64,000 nucleotides of DNA from Prochlorococcus sp. AG-347-G20 (GCA_003281645.1 QCBJ01000002.1:124001-188000); one strand, 5' to 3'; shown: positions 15,308-23,429, counted from the stretch's first letter. A program made the numbers and translations. The notes: generated by a model not told the origin, from the letters alone.

Positions 15308-15343
15308 GAGTCAGCTAGTAGGGATACAGGCTGACTCTTTTTT
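15308..15343 (+). terminator. Rho-independent terminator
   Basis: The perfect stem GAGTCAGC/GCTGACTC with a 14-nt loop is followed by TTTTTT on the plus strand. Confidence 0.85.
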
Positions 15344-15423
15344 GTGAATTATTAGTTTTTTTACTAAAAGTAGTTTTTAGAATTTAAATAATTGCTATTA
15401 ATTAATTAGATATATATGAATTT

Positions 15424-15588
15424 ATGTCATTTTCGACTTACTACATGCATTTAATTTTTGGAAGGATTCCTTCTCTAATGAGTTCTGATTTAATACTTTA
15501 TGTCTTGCCTGCTCTTACAATTTCAATATTATTCTTTAGCCTCAAAATAATGTTTTTCAATACTCCTAAATTGAGAAAGGTTAAATAA
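15424..15588 (+). CDS. 54-residue membrane microprotein
   Basis: It encodes MSFSTYYMHLIFGRIPSLMS, a hydrophobic helix (LILYVLPALTISILFFSLKI) and a basic end (NTPKLRKVK). It lies 42 nt upstream of the methyltransferase gene on the same strand, so cotranscription is possible. No family recognised. Confidence 0.5.
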   Translation: MSFSTYYMHLIFGRIPSLMSSDLILYVLPALTISILFFSLKIMFFNTPKLRKVK

Positions 15589-15630
15589 TCAAGGATTTGA
15601 GATTTATTTTTTTACTGAAGCGCTCAGTTT

Positions 15631-16257
15631 TTGATAATTTTGGATAATAGACTTTTTTTTTCAGCAACTCAGAGAAATAAAGACTGCATTGGTGATGTAC
15701 TTTCCAAAATTATAAAAAAAGGTTCAGTATTGGAAATCGGGAGTGGCAGTGGTGAACATGGAGTGTTTTTTCAAAAACGATTTCCTGGAATAATTTGGCA
15801 AACAAGTGACCCAGAGTTGGTGCATAGAAAAAGTATAAGTTCTTGGATTGAGTATGAAGACCTATCTAAGAAAATGCCTCAGCCTCTTGAGATTGATGTA
15901 GAAAAAATTCCTTGGAAAATTCCATTGATATTAGCTAATTCTTTGCAAGGAATAGTATCTATAAATATGATTCATGTAGCAGAGTGGTCTTGTACTGTAG
16001 CACTCTTTAGAGAATCAGGAAAATTACTTAATAAGGGACAATTTTTGATTTTGTACGGGCCATTTAAAATTTTTAATAATCATACAAGTGAAAGTAATTA
16101 TTTTTTCGATAATTCATTAAAAATGCAAAATGATCTTTGGGGTATTAAAAATCTTGAGGAAGTTTGTGATGAGAGTAAGAAAAATGGTTTTTCTCAAGAG
16201 GATATTATTAGTATGCCTGCAAATAATTTTTCAATAATTTACAGAAAAATTTCTTGA
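15631..16257 (+). CDS. DUF938 SAM-dependent methyltransferase
   Basis: A class I methyltransferase of the DUF938 family: near the N-terminus LFFSATQRNKDCI, then motif I VLEIGSGSGEHGVFFQKRFP, the acidic strand end WQTSDPE, and SINMIHVAEWSCT, a family hallmark. The substrate is unknown. The frame begins at TTG 15631; the TTG at 15640 (DNRLFFSATQ) is an equally good start and may be correct, as most relatives begin just before this motif. Soluble, cytoplasmic. Confidence 0.85.
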   Translation: MIILDNRLFFSATQRNKDCIGDVLSKIIKKGSVLEIGSGSGEHGVFFQKRFPGIIWQTSDPELVHRKSISSWIEYEDLSKKMPQPLEIDVEKIPWKIPLILANSLQGIVSINMIHVAEWSCTVALFRESGKLLNKGQFLILYGPFKIFNNHTSESNYFFDNSLKMQNDLWGIKNLEEVCDESKKNGFSQEDIISMPANNFSIIYRKIS

Positions 16258-16302
16258 TAAGACAAATATCAATAAGTTTTTAAAATTCACCTTATTAGAT
16301 GA

Positions 16303-16464
16303 TCAACCTAATAGTTTTTTGCTCCATTCTTTATGCTTTTGATCTAAATCTGAAATTTTTTCGCCTAAACTCAACTGTCTTTCTAATAATTCAACTTTTG
16401 TAAGTGTTATTTTTTCCGAATAAAATTTAATAGGCTGTTTGCCATGTAGATTGTCGCCACTCAT
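16303..16464 (-). CDS. 53-residue charged protein of unknown function
   Basis: A soluble helical protein (KITLTKVELLERQLSLGEKI, then DLDQKHKEWSKKLLG) with coiled-coil character. Start at ATG 16464. It lies between the DUF938 gene and the desaturase gene and has the same orientation as the latter. No domain recognised. Confidence 0.5.
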   Translation of the reverse strand: MSGDNLHGKQPIKFYSEKITLTKVELLERQLSLGEKISDLDQKHKEWSKKLLG

Positions 16465-16571
16465 AGAATTACTAAGCTTGTGGGTATTTTCTAAGATGAA
16501 AAATTTGTTATTGCTTATTCTTTTATATTTTTTTCAGATTTGCGTAAATTAAAGTGATAAAGAATTGATGC

Positions 16572-17750
16572 TTATTGTGTTTTTAATCCATCATTTTTGT
16601 ATGAAGATTGCCATATATATCTTCCTCTCTTGATGTCTGACTCAACAGCAACGCAATTGCAGGCAATATTCCATAAAGCTTTGTGTATTGGATCAGGATT
16701 AAACAGATATGCTTTTTTAAAGGCTTTTTTAATTAAGACAGTTGCCTTTTTTGCATGATAATGAGGGATCCTTGGACATACATGATGAACGACATGGCTA
16801 GAACCTATATTATGGTGAAGAAAATTAAGGACTCTACCGTAAGGCCTGTCAATAGATAGAAATGCTCCTCTCATAAAGGAAAATTCCGTATTTGAAAGAT
16901 GAGGCACATCTGAATCTGTATGATGAAGCCATGTATAAACTACTAGCCAACAATTAACCACTAATAAAGGGCCAAAATACAGAGTAATTACTGGAAATAA
17001 TCCATACTTGAAAACTAAATAAACGATGCCCACTAATGTCAAACCTACGCCAATATCTGATAACCAAACTTTCTTGGCCCATACTGATGGCCATAATGCT
17101 TTAGAAAATGGTTTAATTGGCCAAAAATGATTTGAAGTACCATATTTAACACCGCCTGTACTTCCAGTAAGTAAATAAGCAGGCCAGCCAAATATTAGAT
17201 GTAAAATAAGTTGAAGAATTCCATAATTTTTCTTACCTAAGGAATTTGAAAAATGTAATTCTTTTTCTCCGCCAACTTTTTCTGTAACCCCGTTCCCTTT
17301 AATGACTAAAGGGACGTGAGTTTCTCCATTAGTTATGTTATTTGTGAATCGATGATGAACTGCATGAGAACGCTGCCAAGAAAAATAAGGCACCAGAAGT
17401 AATGAATGTAGTAAATAACCAGTTATAGATTCCAATGTTTTGTTTTTAGAGAATGCTCCATGCCCACATTCATGGGCAATTACCCAGAATCCCATTGCAG
17501 TGGTACCTGATATTAATGCGTAAATTATCCAAATTGGGATCATTTTTGGGGTAAATGGAATAGATAACCCTATTGCAACTACTAATAATTGAATGAAAGC
17601 TGATTGTAAAAGATACCTCAAAGAAGTTTTGGTATTGCACCTAAAGTAGTGATCTGGGATAACATCCTGAAATTCTTTTATGCTTGGAATATCTTTATCC
17701 TTTATTACAAGCGCTTGGCCTTTAAGACCGGAATATTTTATATTACTCAA
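16572..17750 (-). CDS. membrane fatty acid desaturase (DesA/delta-12 type)
   Basis: A di-iron acyl-lipid desaturase: the three His boxes are HECGH at residues 93-97, HAVHHRF near 126-132 and HHVCPRIPHYHA near 318, with hydrophobic segments in the usual pairs. The third box HxxHH-type pattern with HVCPRIPHY is typical of the omega-3/delta-12 subgroup of cyanobacterial desaturases, which desaturate glycerolipid acyl chains using ferredoxin. 392 residues, about normal. Starts at TTG 17750. A second desaturase lies at 19345-20451. Confidence 0.9.
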   Translation of the reverse strand: MSNIKYSGLKGQALVIKDKDIPSIKEFQDVIPDHYFRCNTKTSLRYLLQSAFIQLLVVAIGLSIPFTPKMIPIWIIYALISGTTAMGFWVIAHECGHGAFSKNKTLESITGYLLHSLLLVPYFSWQRSHAVHHRFTNNITNGETHVPLVIKGNGVTEKVGGEKELHFSNSLGKKNYGILQLILHLIFGWPAYLLTGSTGGVKYGTSNHFWPIKPFSKALWPSVWAKKVWLSDIGVGLTLVGIVYLVFKYGLFPVITLYFGPLLVVNCWLVVYTWLHHTDSDVPHLSNTEFSFMRGAFLSIDRPYGRVLNFLHHNIGSSHVVHHVCPRIPHYHAKKATVLIKKAFKKAYLFNPDPIHKALWNIACNCVAVESDIKRGRYIWQSSYKNDGLKTQ

Positions 17751-17823
17751 ATTTTTGTTGGTTAAGAATTTTGTTAAATAAACGTGAATTTATATCCTTT
17801 ATTATCCATCACAGGATCTCATA

Positions 17824-17970
17824 ATGAAAAGAATTTTTAAATTTTTTTTCGATAAAGTTTTAAAGATTTTAATTTCATCTTCAAAAAAAACTATCTTTGC
17901 CAAACATTTTATTTATTTCTTTTATCGCAATCTTATTAATTTTTTATTTATTTATTTCTTTTTTTGCTGA
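17824..17970 (+). CDS. 48-residue Phe-rich hydrophobic ORF, doubtful
   Basis: ATG at 17824 opens a basic start (MKRIFKFFFDKVLKI) and a Phe/Ile-rich C-terminal segment (NLINFLFIYFFFC). The composition could simply reflect T-rich DNA, so the coding status is doubtful. Divergent from the desaturase gene. No family recognised. Confidence 0.25.
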   Translation: MKRIFKFFFDKVLKILISSSKKTIFAKHFIYFFYRNLINFLFIYFFFC

Positions 17971-18002
17971 TTGTCTTTGCTCTTTTTTAAAGCTTAATTA
18001 AT

Positions 18003-18134
18003 TTAAAGACCGCGTATATACCTCTTAGGTAAACCAGATTGTTTACGTGGCTTTACAAGGATAGGTAAAACAATTACTCCTACTGTAAAAAGACAGATTG
18101 GAGCAACTACCATCAATATAGATTCTAGAGACAT
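18003..18134 (-). CDS. 43-residue membrane microprotein
   Basis: One hydrophobic helix (ILMVVAPICLFTVGVIVLPI) followed by a basic tail ending LPKRYIRGL. The shape resembles single-helix subunits of thylakoid complexes but does not match those I know. It is a stand-alone minus-strand gene. No Shine-Dalgarno seen. Confidence 0.55.
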   Translation of the reverse strand: MSLESILMVVAPICLFTVGVIVLPILVKPRKQSGLPKRYIRGL

Positions 18135-18323
18135 GAATAATTTTGAATTTATTAATAAATAGCAGGATTTTTTTTTAAAGTCATGCGTATTTATATCTAT
18201 TTTGTGAGAATAGATTCAAATTTTTTATAAATTATTAAGTAAAAAAGAAAAAAAGCTTAAAAAAAAGCAATTTTTTCAAAATTCATCCTATCTATTTAAT
18301 CATTATTTAAATAGTGATTAGTT

Positions 18324-18464
18324 ATGGATCAAGAAAAAAATTGGATGCTTATGACTTATTATTGTCCAACTCATGGTGATTCAGGATTAGTAAAACCGAT
18401 TCAACTAACAAAAAAAGAAATTATTAAAACATTCTTAAAAAAAGGTAGGAGTTCTAAAAATTAA
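18324..18464 (+). CDS. 46-residue soluble microprotein
   Basis: It encodes MDQEKNWMLMTYYCPTHGDS and a Lys-rich helical end (KKEIIKTFLKKGRSSKN). The single CPTHG element has a Cys and His close together, as half of a metal site would. No family recognised, but the composition is well protein-like. Confidence 0.52.
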   Translation: MDQEKNWMLMTYYCPTHGDSGLVKPIQLTKKEIIKTFLKKGRSSKN

Positions 18465-18596
18465 TTTTTAAAATAAAAATATAGTTTTATGAAAATGTTC
18501 TAAATATTGATTGAAATCTGATTAATTAGAATCCTACAAAAATCCCATAAGCTGCTTTTTTATCAGCAGTATCAGAAATATATTGAAAAACATATC

Positions 18597-18749
18597 TTAA
18601 TTTGTATCAGAATCGCATGTTAATTCACATTGATTAAGATCATGTGATGATATCTTTTCTAAAATTCTTAACATATCAATTTCGGAAAGCTCTCCATTCG
18701 AGTTCCATTTTAAAGTTGTTTTCCTTTGAGGTGAATTTTTTTTATTCAT
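18597..18749 (-). CDS. 50-residue Cx3C microprotein
   Basis: Starts at ATG 18749 inside the end of the upstream Cys-motif gene (8-nt overlap). It is polar (NKKNSPQRKTTLKWNSNG), with a helix (LSEIDMLRILEKISSH) and a terminal NQCELTCDSDTN, a C-x3-C pair. The overlap and shared cysteine spacing link it to the neighbouring gene at 18742-18900. Function unknown. Confidence 0.6.
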   Translation of the reverse strand: MNKKNSPQRKTTLKWNSNGELSEIDMLRILEKISSHDLNQCELTCDSDTN

Positions 18750-18900
18750 TTTGATCACCTCCCTTTAAATGAACTTCTAAACAACGAGTAATACATTCTT
18801 GATGACCATCCACAATACTGCATTCAGTAATACACTCGAAATATGAATTAATAGAATCTATTTCTTTATTCTGGCTGGTAGAAACAAATGAATCATTCAT
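18742..18900 (-). CDS. 52-residue twin-Cx3C microprotein
   Basis: From ATG 18900 (a TTG at 18951 is also in frame) the protein is polar, then carries FECITECSIVDGHQECITRC, i.e. C-x3-C-x8-C-x3-C, and ends LEVHLKGGDQNE. The last three cysteines have the same C-x8-C-x3-C spacing as the proteins at 1823 and 2173. Twin Cx3C motifs usually make two disulfides joining a helical hairpin, so this could be an exported or redox-active peptide, but there is no signal peptide. Confidence 0.62.
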   Translation of the reverse strand: MNDSFVSTSQNKEIDSINSYFECITECSIVDGHQECITRCLEVHLKGGDQNE

Positions 18901-19111
18901 AATATTGTTGGATTTATTTGGAATAGAGATATAGCACGAATTTATGTTCAATAATTTAATTTATTAAGTGAATCAGAAAAAATAAGTATTATTTACTAAA
19001 TTTTTTTTGCAACTGGTTTACCTTGAAAAAGATAGTGATATCCTTCTTTTAAAACACAAAAGTAAAAAATAATTTTGATTATTTAATATTAATTTATAAG
19101 GTAATATTCTT

Positions 19112-19136
19112 AAAAAATCAGCATAAAGACTGATTT
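19112..19136 (-). terminator. possible terminator
   Basis: AAATCAG/CTGATTT with an 8-nt loop is followed on the minus strand by TTTTTAAG. It lies beyond the end of the minus-strand desaturase gene at 19345, with a short plus-strand gene in between. Confidence 0.35.
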
Positions 19137-19188
19137 ACTTTTCAGTAATTTAGTTAGATGATTAAAAAGTACACTTTTAGATTTTCAA

Positions 19189-19341
19189 ATGAAATCAGTA
19201 ATTTCTTGGCTTTCGAAAATGTTAGAGAGTATGGCAAATGCTTTTATGCATCCTTTAAAGAATGACTTGCCTCCATCTATTGGAACTCATGCATATAGCA
19301 GTATTCCTCTAAAAAGAAAATTGAGAAGAAGGTTGAATTAG
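19189..19341 (+). CDS. 50-residue basic protein of unknown function
   Basis: It reads MKSVISWLSKMLESMANAFM, then HPLKNDLPPSIGTHAYSS and a very basic end (LKRKLRRRLN). An amphipathic N-terminal helix plus basic tail suggests membrane-surface or nucleic-acid binding. It ends 4 nt before the convergent desaturase gene. No family recognised. Confidence 0.52.
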   Translation: MKSVISWLSKMLESMANAFMHPLKNDLPPSIGTHAYSSIPLKRKLRRRLN

Positions 19342-19344
19342 GTA

Positions 19345-20451
19345 TTAATTTATTGGAATTAATTTTTCATTTTTATTATCCCAAATAATATATTTGAAGC
19401 ATTTTGAAAAATCGCTTAATTTTAAGAACTTTGATTGTTGGAGTAAATGAATGTTTGCTTTATGACAAGCTCTTAAGTTGTAATTTGGTATTCTCTCAGA
19501 GAGATGGTGAATGCTGTGGAAGGATATGTCTGCTAAAAACCAATTTAGCCAATTAGGGATATCTAAATTGCTACTACCTAAAATAGCTCCATCGATGAGA
19601 TCCCAATTTTTTGTATTTTTAGCATATGCATTTTCGTAGTTATGTTGTACAAAAAAAACACATATTAAAATTGCTGCTGATAAGGTTAATATAATGGAAT
19701 AAAATGATAAGAAAAAAACTAACCCCAACCATTTACACATAAAAATCCACCCTATTATTACTACTATGTTATTGATTATTAATTCACATAGTTCACTAAA
19801 ATTATCTCCATAATCAGAAAAAGGTGGTTTTACTCTTGAATTAATAACTAATAGTTGAGAAATATCTCTGTTTTTTATTTTGATAAAAGTCTCTTCCAAT
19901 ATATCTTTAATAAAATTAAAAATAATAATAACTAGTCCTAATCTAGGTTTTAAAACTAAGTAAAAAAAACCGCCAGGGAAAAGCATCATCCAGTTTCGAC
20001 TTACTTTATAAAATATTTGCTCTCTTTTTGTAAGAGATTCATAGTCTTCAAGACTTAAAACATCTATCGGCCCTTTGTAAATTTCCCAATTTCCATTATT
20101 TCTATGATGAAATGCATGATCAATTGACCATGACTTCTGGGGAATACCATTAACCAAGCCAAGTAAAAATCCAAAAAAGCGGTTTAATTTCCGTTTTGTA
20201 AAAAGAGAGTTATGACCGCAATCATGCATTAATGAGAATGTTCGAGAAGAGAACAGAGTTAGAAGAACTATAAAAGGCACCAATAGGAATCCTTTAATCA
20301 ATAATGGAAAAGGTTGAATTATTATTTGGTGGACAATTAACCAAATAGAAATTATTGGGAAGATGGTAGAAATAATTTGATAACAAGCTGTAATATTATT
20401 TCTTTTTAAAAATGGCTTTATTAAAAAATCGCTTCTATTTACTTTAAGCAT
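19345..20451 (-). CDS. membrane fatty acid desaturase family protein
   Basis: The His boxes HDCGHN at residues 76-81, HAFHHRNNGNW near 112 and HSIHHLSERIPNY near 312 define the integral-membrane di-iron desaturase/hydroxylase superfamily. Sequence between boxes 1 and 2 (KRKLNRFFGFLLGLVNGIPQ) and the long loop after box 2 differ from the 16572 desaturase, so it probably acts on another substrate. In cyanobacteria such proteins modify glycerolipid acyl chains or carotenoids; which applies here cannot be decided. Start ATG 20451. Confidence 0.82.
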   Translation of the reverse strand: MLKVNRSDFLIKPFLKRNNITACYQIISTIFPIISIWLIVHQIIIQPFPLLIKGFLLVPFIVLLTLFSSRTFSLMHDCGHNSLFTKRKLNRFFGFLLGLVNGIPQKSWSIDHAFHHRNNGNWEIYKGPIDVLSLEDYESLTKREQIFYKVSRNWMMLFPGGFFYLVLKPRLGLVIIIFNFIKDILEETFIKIKNRDISQLLVINSRVKPPFSDYGDNFSELCELIINNIVVIIGWIFMCKWLGLVFFLSFYSIILTLSAAILICVFFVQHNYENAYAKNTKNWDLIDGAILGSSNLDIPNWLNWFLADISFHSIHHLSERIPNYNLRACHKANIHLLQQSKFLKLSDFSKCFKYIIWDNKNEKLIPIN

Positions 20452-20532
20452 ATTTCACTTATTATTTTTGATACTAACAATTTTTAAAAAGTATTGATTA
20501 TTTAATAAACAATAAAATTTTTAAAAATCATA

Positions 20533-20688
20533 CTAAAGAATAAATTCTTTAGACATAGTTCTCAATTGATCTAGATTTAATCTTTCTAAGTAATTTTTAA
20601 AGTCACTAAGATTCTTAGTAGAGTCAGAATTTTTGCTCTCGTAAAGAAGACTATTAGAAATTAACTCAATAAGATGATCTTTATCCAT
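20533..20688 (-). CDS. 51-residue soluble microprotein
   Basis: ATG at 20688 follows AAGGAGTT closely. The protein is helical and charged (KDHLIELISNSLLYESKNSD, then NYLERLNLDQLRTMSKEF). No membrane segment or domain recognised. The ribosome-binding site supports it. Confidence 0.56.
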   Translation of the reverse strand: MDKDHLIELISNSLLYESKNSDSTKNLSDFKNYLERLNLDQLRTMSKEFIL

Positions 20689-20774
20689 AACTCCTTATAG
20701 ACCAAAATTCCTGTTTAAAAAATTAAGGTCTTGAATTCGAGATCATTCACTCATTTCTATTTTAAGAGTTATTT

Positions 20775-20993
20775 TTATAAATTTTTTAATTCTTGTTCTA
20801 TTTTTTCTAATCTTTCATTTAATTCTTTTTGTTCCTTAATTAAGGATTTTTTCTTTTCTGCACGCTCTTTAGTTTAAATGAGAATTAAAATATTTTTGGT
20901 AAGAGACAAAAAAACTGCTATCGCTACTGCAATGCTTAGAGCACCAATTATTAAAATTGGAGATGAAGTAAAGTCGTAAAATGGAATTGACAA
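20775..20993 (-). pseudogene. membrane plus coiled-coil protein with an in-frame TAA
   Basis: From TTG at 20993 the frame encodes SIPFYDFTSSP and a membrane helix (ILIIGALSIAVAIAVFLSL), reaches TAA at 20874-20876 after LTKNILILI, and then continues in the same frame as TKERAEKKKSLIKEQKELNE and a heptad-like coiled coil to TAA at 20775. The two halves look like one 72-residue membrane-anchored coiled-coil protein with one nonsense codon. No ATG is available at the start. The coiled-coil part has no start of its own. Confidence 0.55.
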
Positions 20994-21100
20994 TGTACTT
21001 TACTAAAAATTCTAGCTATCTTATAAACATAAAAATGAGTATTTGTACAGCTGTCAAAGAATGAATAACTAATAATGATTAAACTAGTAAAAATTTTTTC

Positions 21101-21418
21101 ATGAAGAAAATCATAAATAAAAAACGTAATAAAAATGAACCATGGTTTAAATGGTTAACAAGAGAACTTAATTCTTATGAAGCTTTTCAGGATTTCGAAT
21201 CAGGCAAGAATCCACAAGATGTAGCAGAGGATTTTATTTCTAGAAATAGTACTGCTATTTCAGAAGTTTTTGAGAATTTTGATGAAGAAGATAAAGATAC
21301 ACTCGATCAGTTTCTTAAATTAACCGAATGCGAGATGCATGTGTTTAGAATTCTTGAAAAACAAATAGAGTTAAGAAAAAAGGTAAGATTTGTAGATTTT
21401 AAAAAAAGAAAAAAATGA
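21101..21418 (+). CDS. 105-residue helical protein, paralogue of 31878-32144
   Basis: A soluble helical protein with the pattern WFKWLTRELN ... GKNPQDVAEDFISRN ... DEEDKDTLDQFLKLTECEMH. The same conserved positions occur in the 88-residue protein at 31878-32144 (WFSWF, G..P..IAERFV..N, DE...D.L..F.KL.E.E.H), so they are paralogues of one cyanobacterial family I cannot name. This copy has a Lys/Arg-rich N- and C-terminus. Function unknown. Confidence 0.72.
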   Translation: MKKIINKKRNKNEPWFKWLTRELNSYEAFQDFESGKNPQDVAEDFISRNSTAISEVFENFDEEDKDTLDQFLKLTECEMHVFRILEKQIELRKKVRFVDFKKRKK

Positions 21419-21428
21419 GGAGTTAATT

Positions 21429-21764
21429 TCATATAAGTTTATTTTTCCCATTACCAGTCTTACCAAAGCCTAGCCAGATGAACCACAAGATCCATCCGAA
21501 GATAGGTATTAAATTAATAAAGATCCATTTCCAATCTTTACCAAAGTCTCTGATTCTTCTTATATCAATAGCTATTTGAGGAATGACACAAACTAATCCA
21601 TAAGCATTAAATCCAAACGTTTTTAAAAATATTGGGATAGTTAGTAAAGAAATTATAAGATTCGCTAATTGAACTAACCACCAGTCTGATCGAGATGTGA
21701 ATCCTTTGAATTCTGTAGCTTTAATCCAAAACTCTTTATATGCATTAAAAAAGTTATTAAGCAT
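21429..21764 (-). CDS. DUF805 membrane protein
   Basis: A 111-residue protein with the DUF805 layout: NAYKEFWIKATEFKGFTSRSDWW at the N-terminus (the F/Y-x-G-R-x-R-x-E/D-WW-type entry to helix 1), three to four hydrophobic helices, the conserved loop DIRRIRDFGKDWKWIFINLI, and a C-terminal helix with IWLGFGKTGNGKNK. DUF805 proteins are small inner-membrane proteins of unknown role, sometimes linked to phage or stress. Start ATG 21764. Confidence 0.85.
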   Translation of the reverse strand: MLNNFFNAYKEFWIKATEFKGFTSRSDWWLVQLANLIISLLTIPIFLKTFGFNAYGLVCVIPQIAIDIRRIRDFGKDWKWIFINLIPIFGWILWFIWLGFGKTGNGKNKLI

Positions 21765-21832
21765 ATATTAAAAATTCAAAGAATTTAATACTATCAATTT
21801 AATCTTCAATTTCTCAAAATGTTTTTTATTTA

Positions 21833-21997
21833 CTAAATAGGATCAAATAAATTCATATCATTTGAATCTTGTTTTGGGAGCTCATCTCGATTTGGTAATG
21901 AACAGAATCCGTCTTTGCAAATCATCTTTTCTTTTTCAATACTTGTAGTTTCTGAGAATATATTTTTGTTATTGTTATTTGAAGATTCTTTCAGCAT
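21833..21997 (-). CDS. 54-residue soluble microprotein with a Cys pair
   Basis: A polar, Asn/Ser-rich start (MLKESSNNNN) leads to EKMICKDGFCSLPNRDELP, with a C-x4-C pair, and an acidic end (DSNDMNLFDPI). No membrane segment. Start ATG 21997. No family recognised, though the KDGFCSLP element looks conserved rather than random. Confidence 0.52.
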   Translation of the reverse strand: MLKESSNNNNKNIFSETTSIEKEKMICKDGFCSLPNRDELPKQDSNDMNLFDPI

Positions 21998-22079
21998 TTA
22001 TATAAAAAAATTAAATCCAATATTAAATTAATAACTCAATTTATTTTGATAAGCAATAAATTTAATATTAATTATTTAT

Positions 22080-22175
22080 TTACTTTTTTTGATTTGGCAA
22101 GTCTCTCCAAAACAGAGCCATTATATAAATGAATAAAGATATAGAACAAATATAAAGTAAAGAATTTAGATGCAT
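22080..22175 (-). CDS. 31-residue membrane microprotein
   Basis: One hydrophobic helix (LNSLLYICSISLFIYIMALF) followed by WRDLPNQKK. Stand-alone, no Shine-Dalgarno seen. No family recognised; roughly 240 nt of featureless DNA lie upstream (22176-22418 on the plus coordinate). Confidence 0.42.
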   Translation of the reverse strand: MHLNSLLYICSISLFIYIMALFWRDLPNQKK

Positions 22176-22418
22176 TTTTATTTATTAAAGTAATAACAAA
22201 GAGGGCCTTTCATAAAAATGGGATTTCAATAGATTGGTAATTTTTTGACTTAGCAATCAAACAAATTCTAGTATTTATTTAAGTTTTTTATGCTTTTCCC
22301 AAACTTTGAGAAGGAAAAGTTTTTAAATTTTTGGAATATATCTATTTAGTTAGTAAAACTTATAAATCTAAGAGTTTTATATCTAATCAAATTCTACATT
22401 TTTAAATGTTTTGGTATT

Positions 22419-22559
22419 TCAAGATCTATCCTTATTTATTTCTGTTAAAGCTTTTCTACCTTCCTTAAGGGTTCTAAAGATGAGCCAAGACAGAGAAAAA
22501 GTAATAAGAATGGTAAGGATTATTAGGGAAATGTGGGTTGTATCAATATTGAAAGTCAA
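22419..22559 (-). CDS. 46-residue membrane microprotein
   Basis: Begins with TTG at 22559. One hydrophobic helix (ISLIILTILITFSLSWLIF) is followed by a charged tail (RTLKEGRKALTEINKDRS). It lies downstream of the D-rich microprotein at 22605 on the same strand (45-nt gap), so they may be cotranscribed. Function unknown. Confidence 0.5.
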   Translation of the reverse strand: MTFNIDTTHISLIILTILITFSLSWLIFRTLKEGRKALTEINKDRS

Positions 22560-22604
22560 TTTACTGAAATTTTTTCAGAGATTTTAATTTAAATTAAAAA
22601 AATT

Positions 22605-22784
22605 TCAAACTTCAGATCTAGTGTAAGCAGGGATAAGCATTCCGCCATCTTGGTCATCATTATCATCATCAAACCCACCACCTAGAAGTAACTCAATGAT
22701 TACAAGTAAAGCTATTGGATAAAGACACCATAATATGGCTGTAAAAGGACTTACTGCGGAAGGAGCTGAGTAAAATTCTGTCAT
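22605..22784 (-). CDS. 59-residue membrane microprotein with DDxDDQDGG tail
   Basis: It has a short N-terminus (MTEFYSAPSAVSPF), one membrane helix (AILWCLYPIALLVIIELLLG), then a striking acidic tail GGGFDDDNDDQDGGMLIPAY ending TRSEV. The motif D-D-Q-D-G-G-x-L-I recurs in the membrane microprotein at 23916-24050. The acidic run next to the membrane could bind divalent metal or a basic partner. No family recognised. Confidence 0.65.
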   Translation of the reverse strand: MTEFYSAPSAVSPFTAILWCLYPIALLVIIELLLGGGFDDDNDDQDGGMLIPAYTRSEV

Positions 22785-23062
22785 TAATAAATCTTAATCT
22801 AAAGAAACAACAATTGTGGATCCTCCGAAAGTGTATTTCTATATTTCTCTAAATATTTTTTAAACTTTTTCTGTCGCACTATAAATATTTGGCATTTATT
22901 GATGTTTTTATTCTTCAATATGAATTTGAATAATAATTTTGTTGAACCTACTGAGAAACTAATAATGACATAATGAATCGCGAAATTGTGATTTTTTATA
23001 CTTAACAATAATTGTGCAATTTTGATTCAAAAACTATTATTTATCTTGATTTTATAAATTCT

Positions 23063-23194
23063 ATGTTTTCTTTCACTTTTGATCCTTTGGCTGCGATATT
23101 TGGTATATCAGGAATTGTAGGCTTCTTTTTTTTCGTTTCTGCTGCTAAGGGAACTTCCAGTATCAATACAAAACCAAAAAAGGAATTAGATTAG
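23063..23194 (+). CDS. 43-residue membrane microprotein
   Basis: From ATG 23063: FDPLAAIFGISGIVGFFFFV is one Gly- and Phe-rich helix, followed by SAAKGTSSINTKPKKELD. The frame is open upstream to a TTG at 23012, but that extension is polar and the ATG start gives a compact membrane protein. Function unknown. Confidence 0.5.
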   Translation: MFSFTFDPLAAIFGISGIVGFFFFVSAAKGTSSINTKPKKELD

Positions 23195-23258
23195 AACTTA
23201 TTCTGTTAGAAAACTAAATTGAAATTTTAAATTTAGTATTTAAAAGGCATGTTAATTA

Positions 23259-23429
23259 TTACTTATTCCATTGTTTAGAAATAAACTCAAGAAAATCTTT
23301 TAGATCCTCTTCAGGACAATTTGTTTGTTTTTGTAAATCAATGCAAATTTGCTTAATATTTTCAAAGGCCTTTTTTACAATTTCGTTTTTTTCAATAACT
23401 TCAAAATATTCTTGATCAGTAAAAGGCAT
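23259..23429 (-). CDS. 56-residue helical protein of unknown function
   Basis: A soluble acidic-basic helical protein (MPFTDQEYFEVIEKNEIVKK, then AFENIKQICIDLQKQTNCPE and LKDFLEFISKQWNK). Two Cys are 14 residues apart. No signal or membrane segment. Same strand as, and upstream-neighboured by, the cupin gene at 23521. No domain recognised. Confidence 0.55.
   Translation of the reverse strand: MPFTDQEYFEVIEKNEIVKKAFENIKQICIDLQKQTNCPEEDLKDFLEFISKQWNK

Noticed and set aside
22799..23008. 69-codon minus-strand frame ending DPQLLFL
   Set aside because: It begins with TTG, has no ribosome-binding site, and its N-terminal half reads like translated AT-rich spacer. The C-terminal KKYLEKYRNTLSEDP is protein-like, so a shorter gene is possible, but no start supports it.
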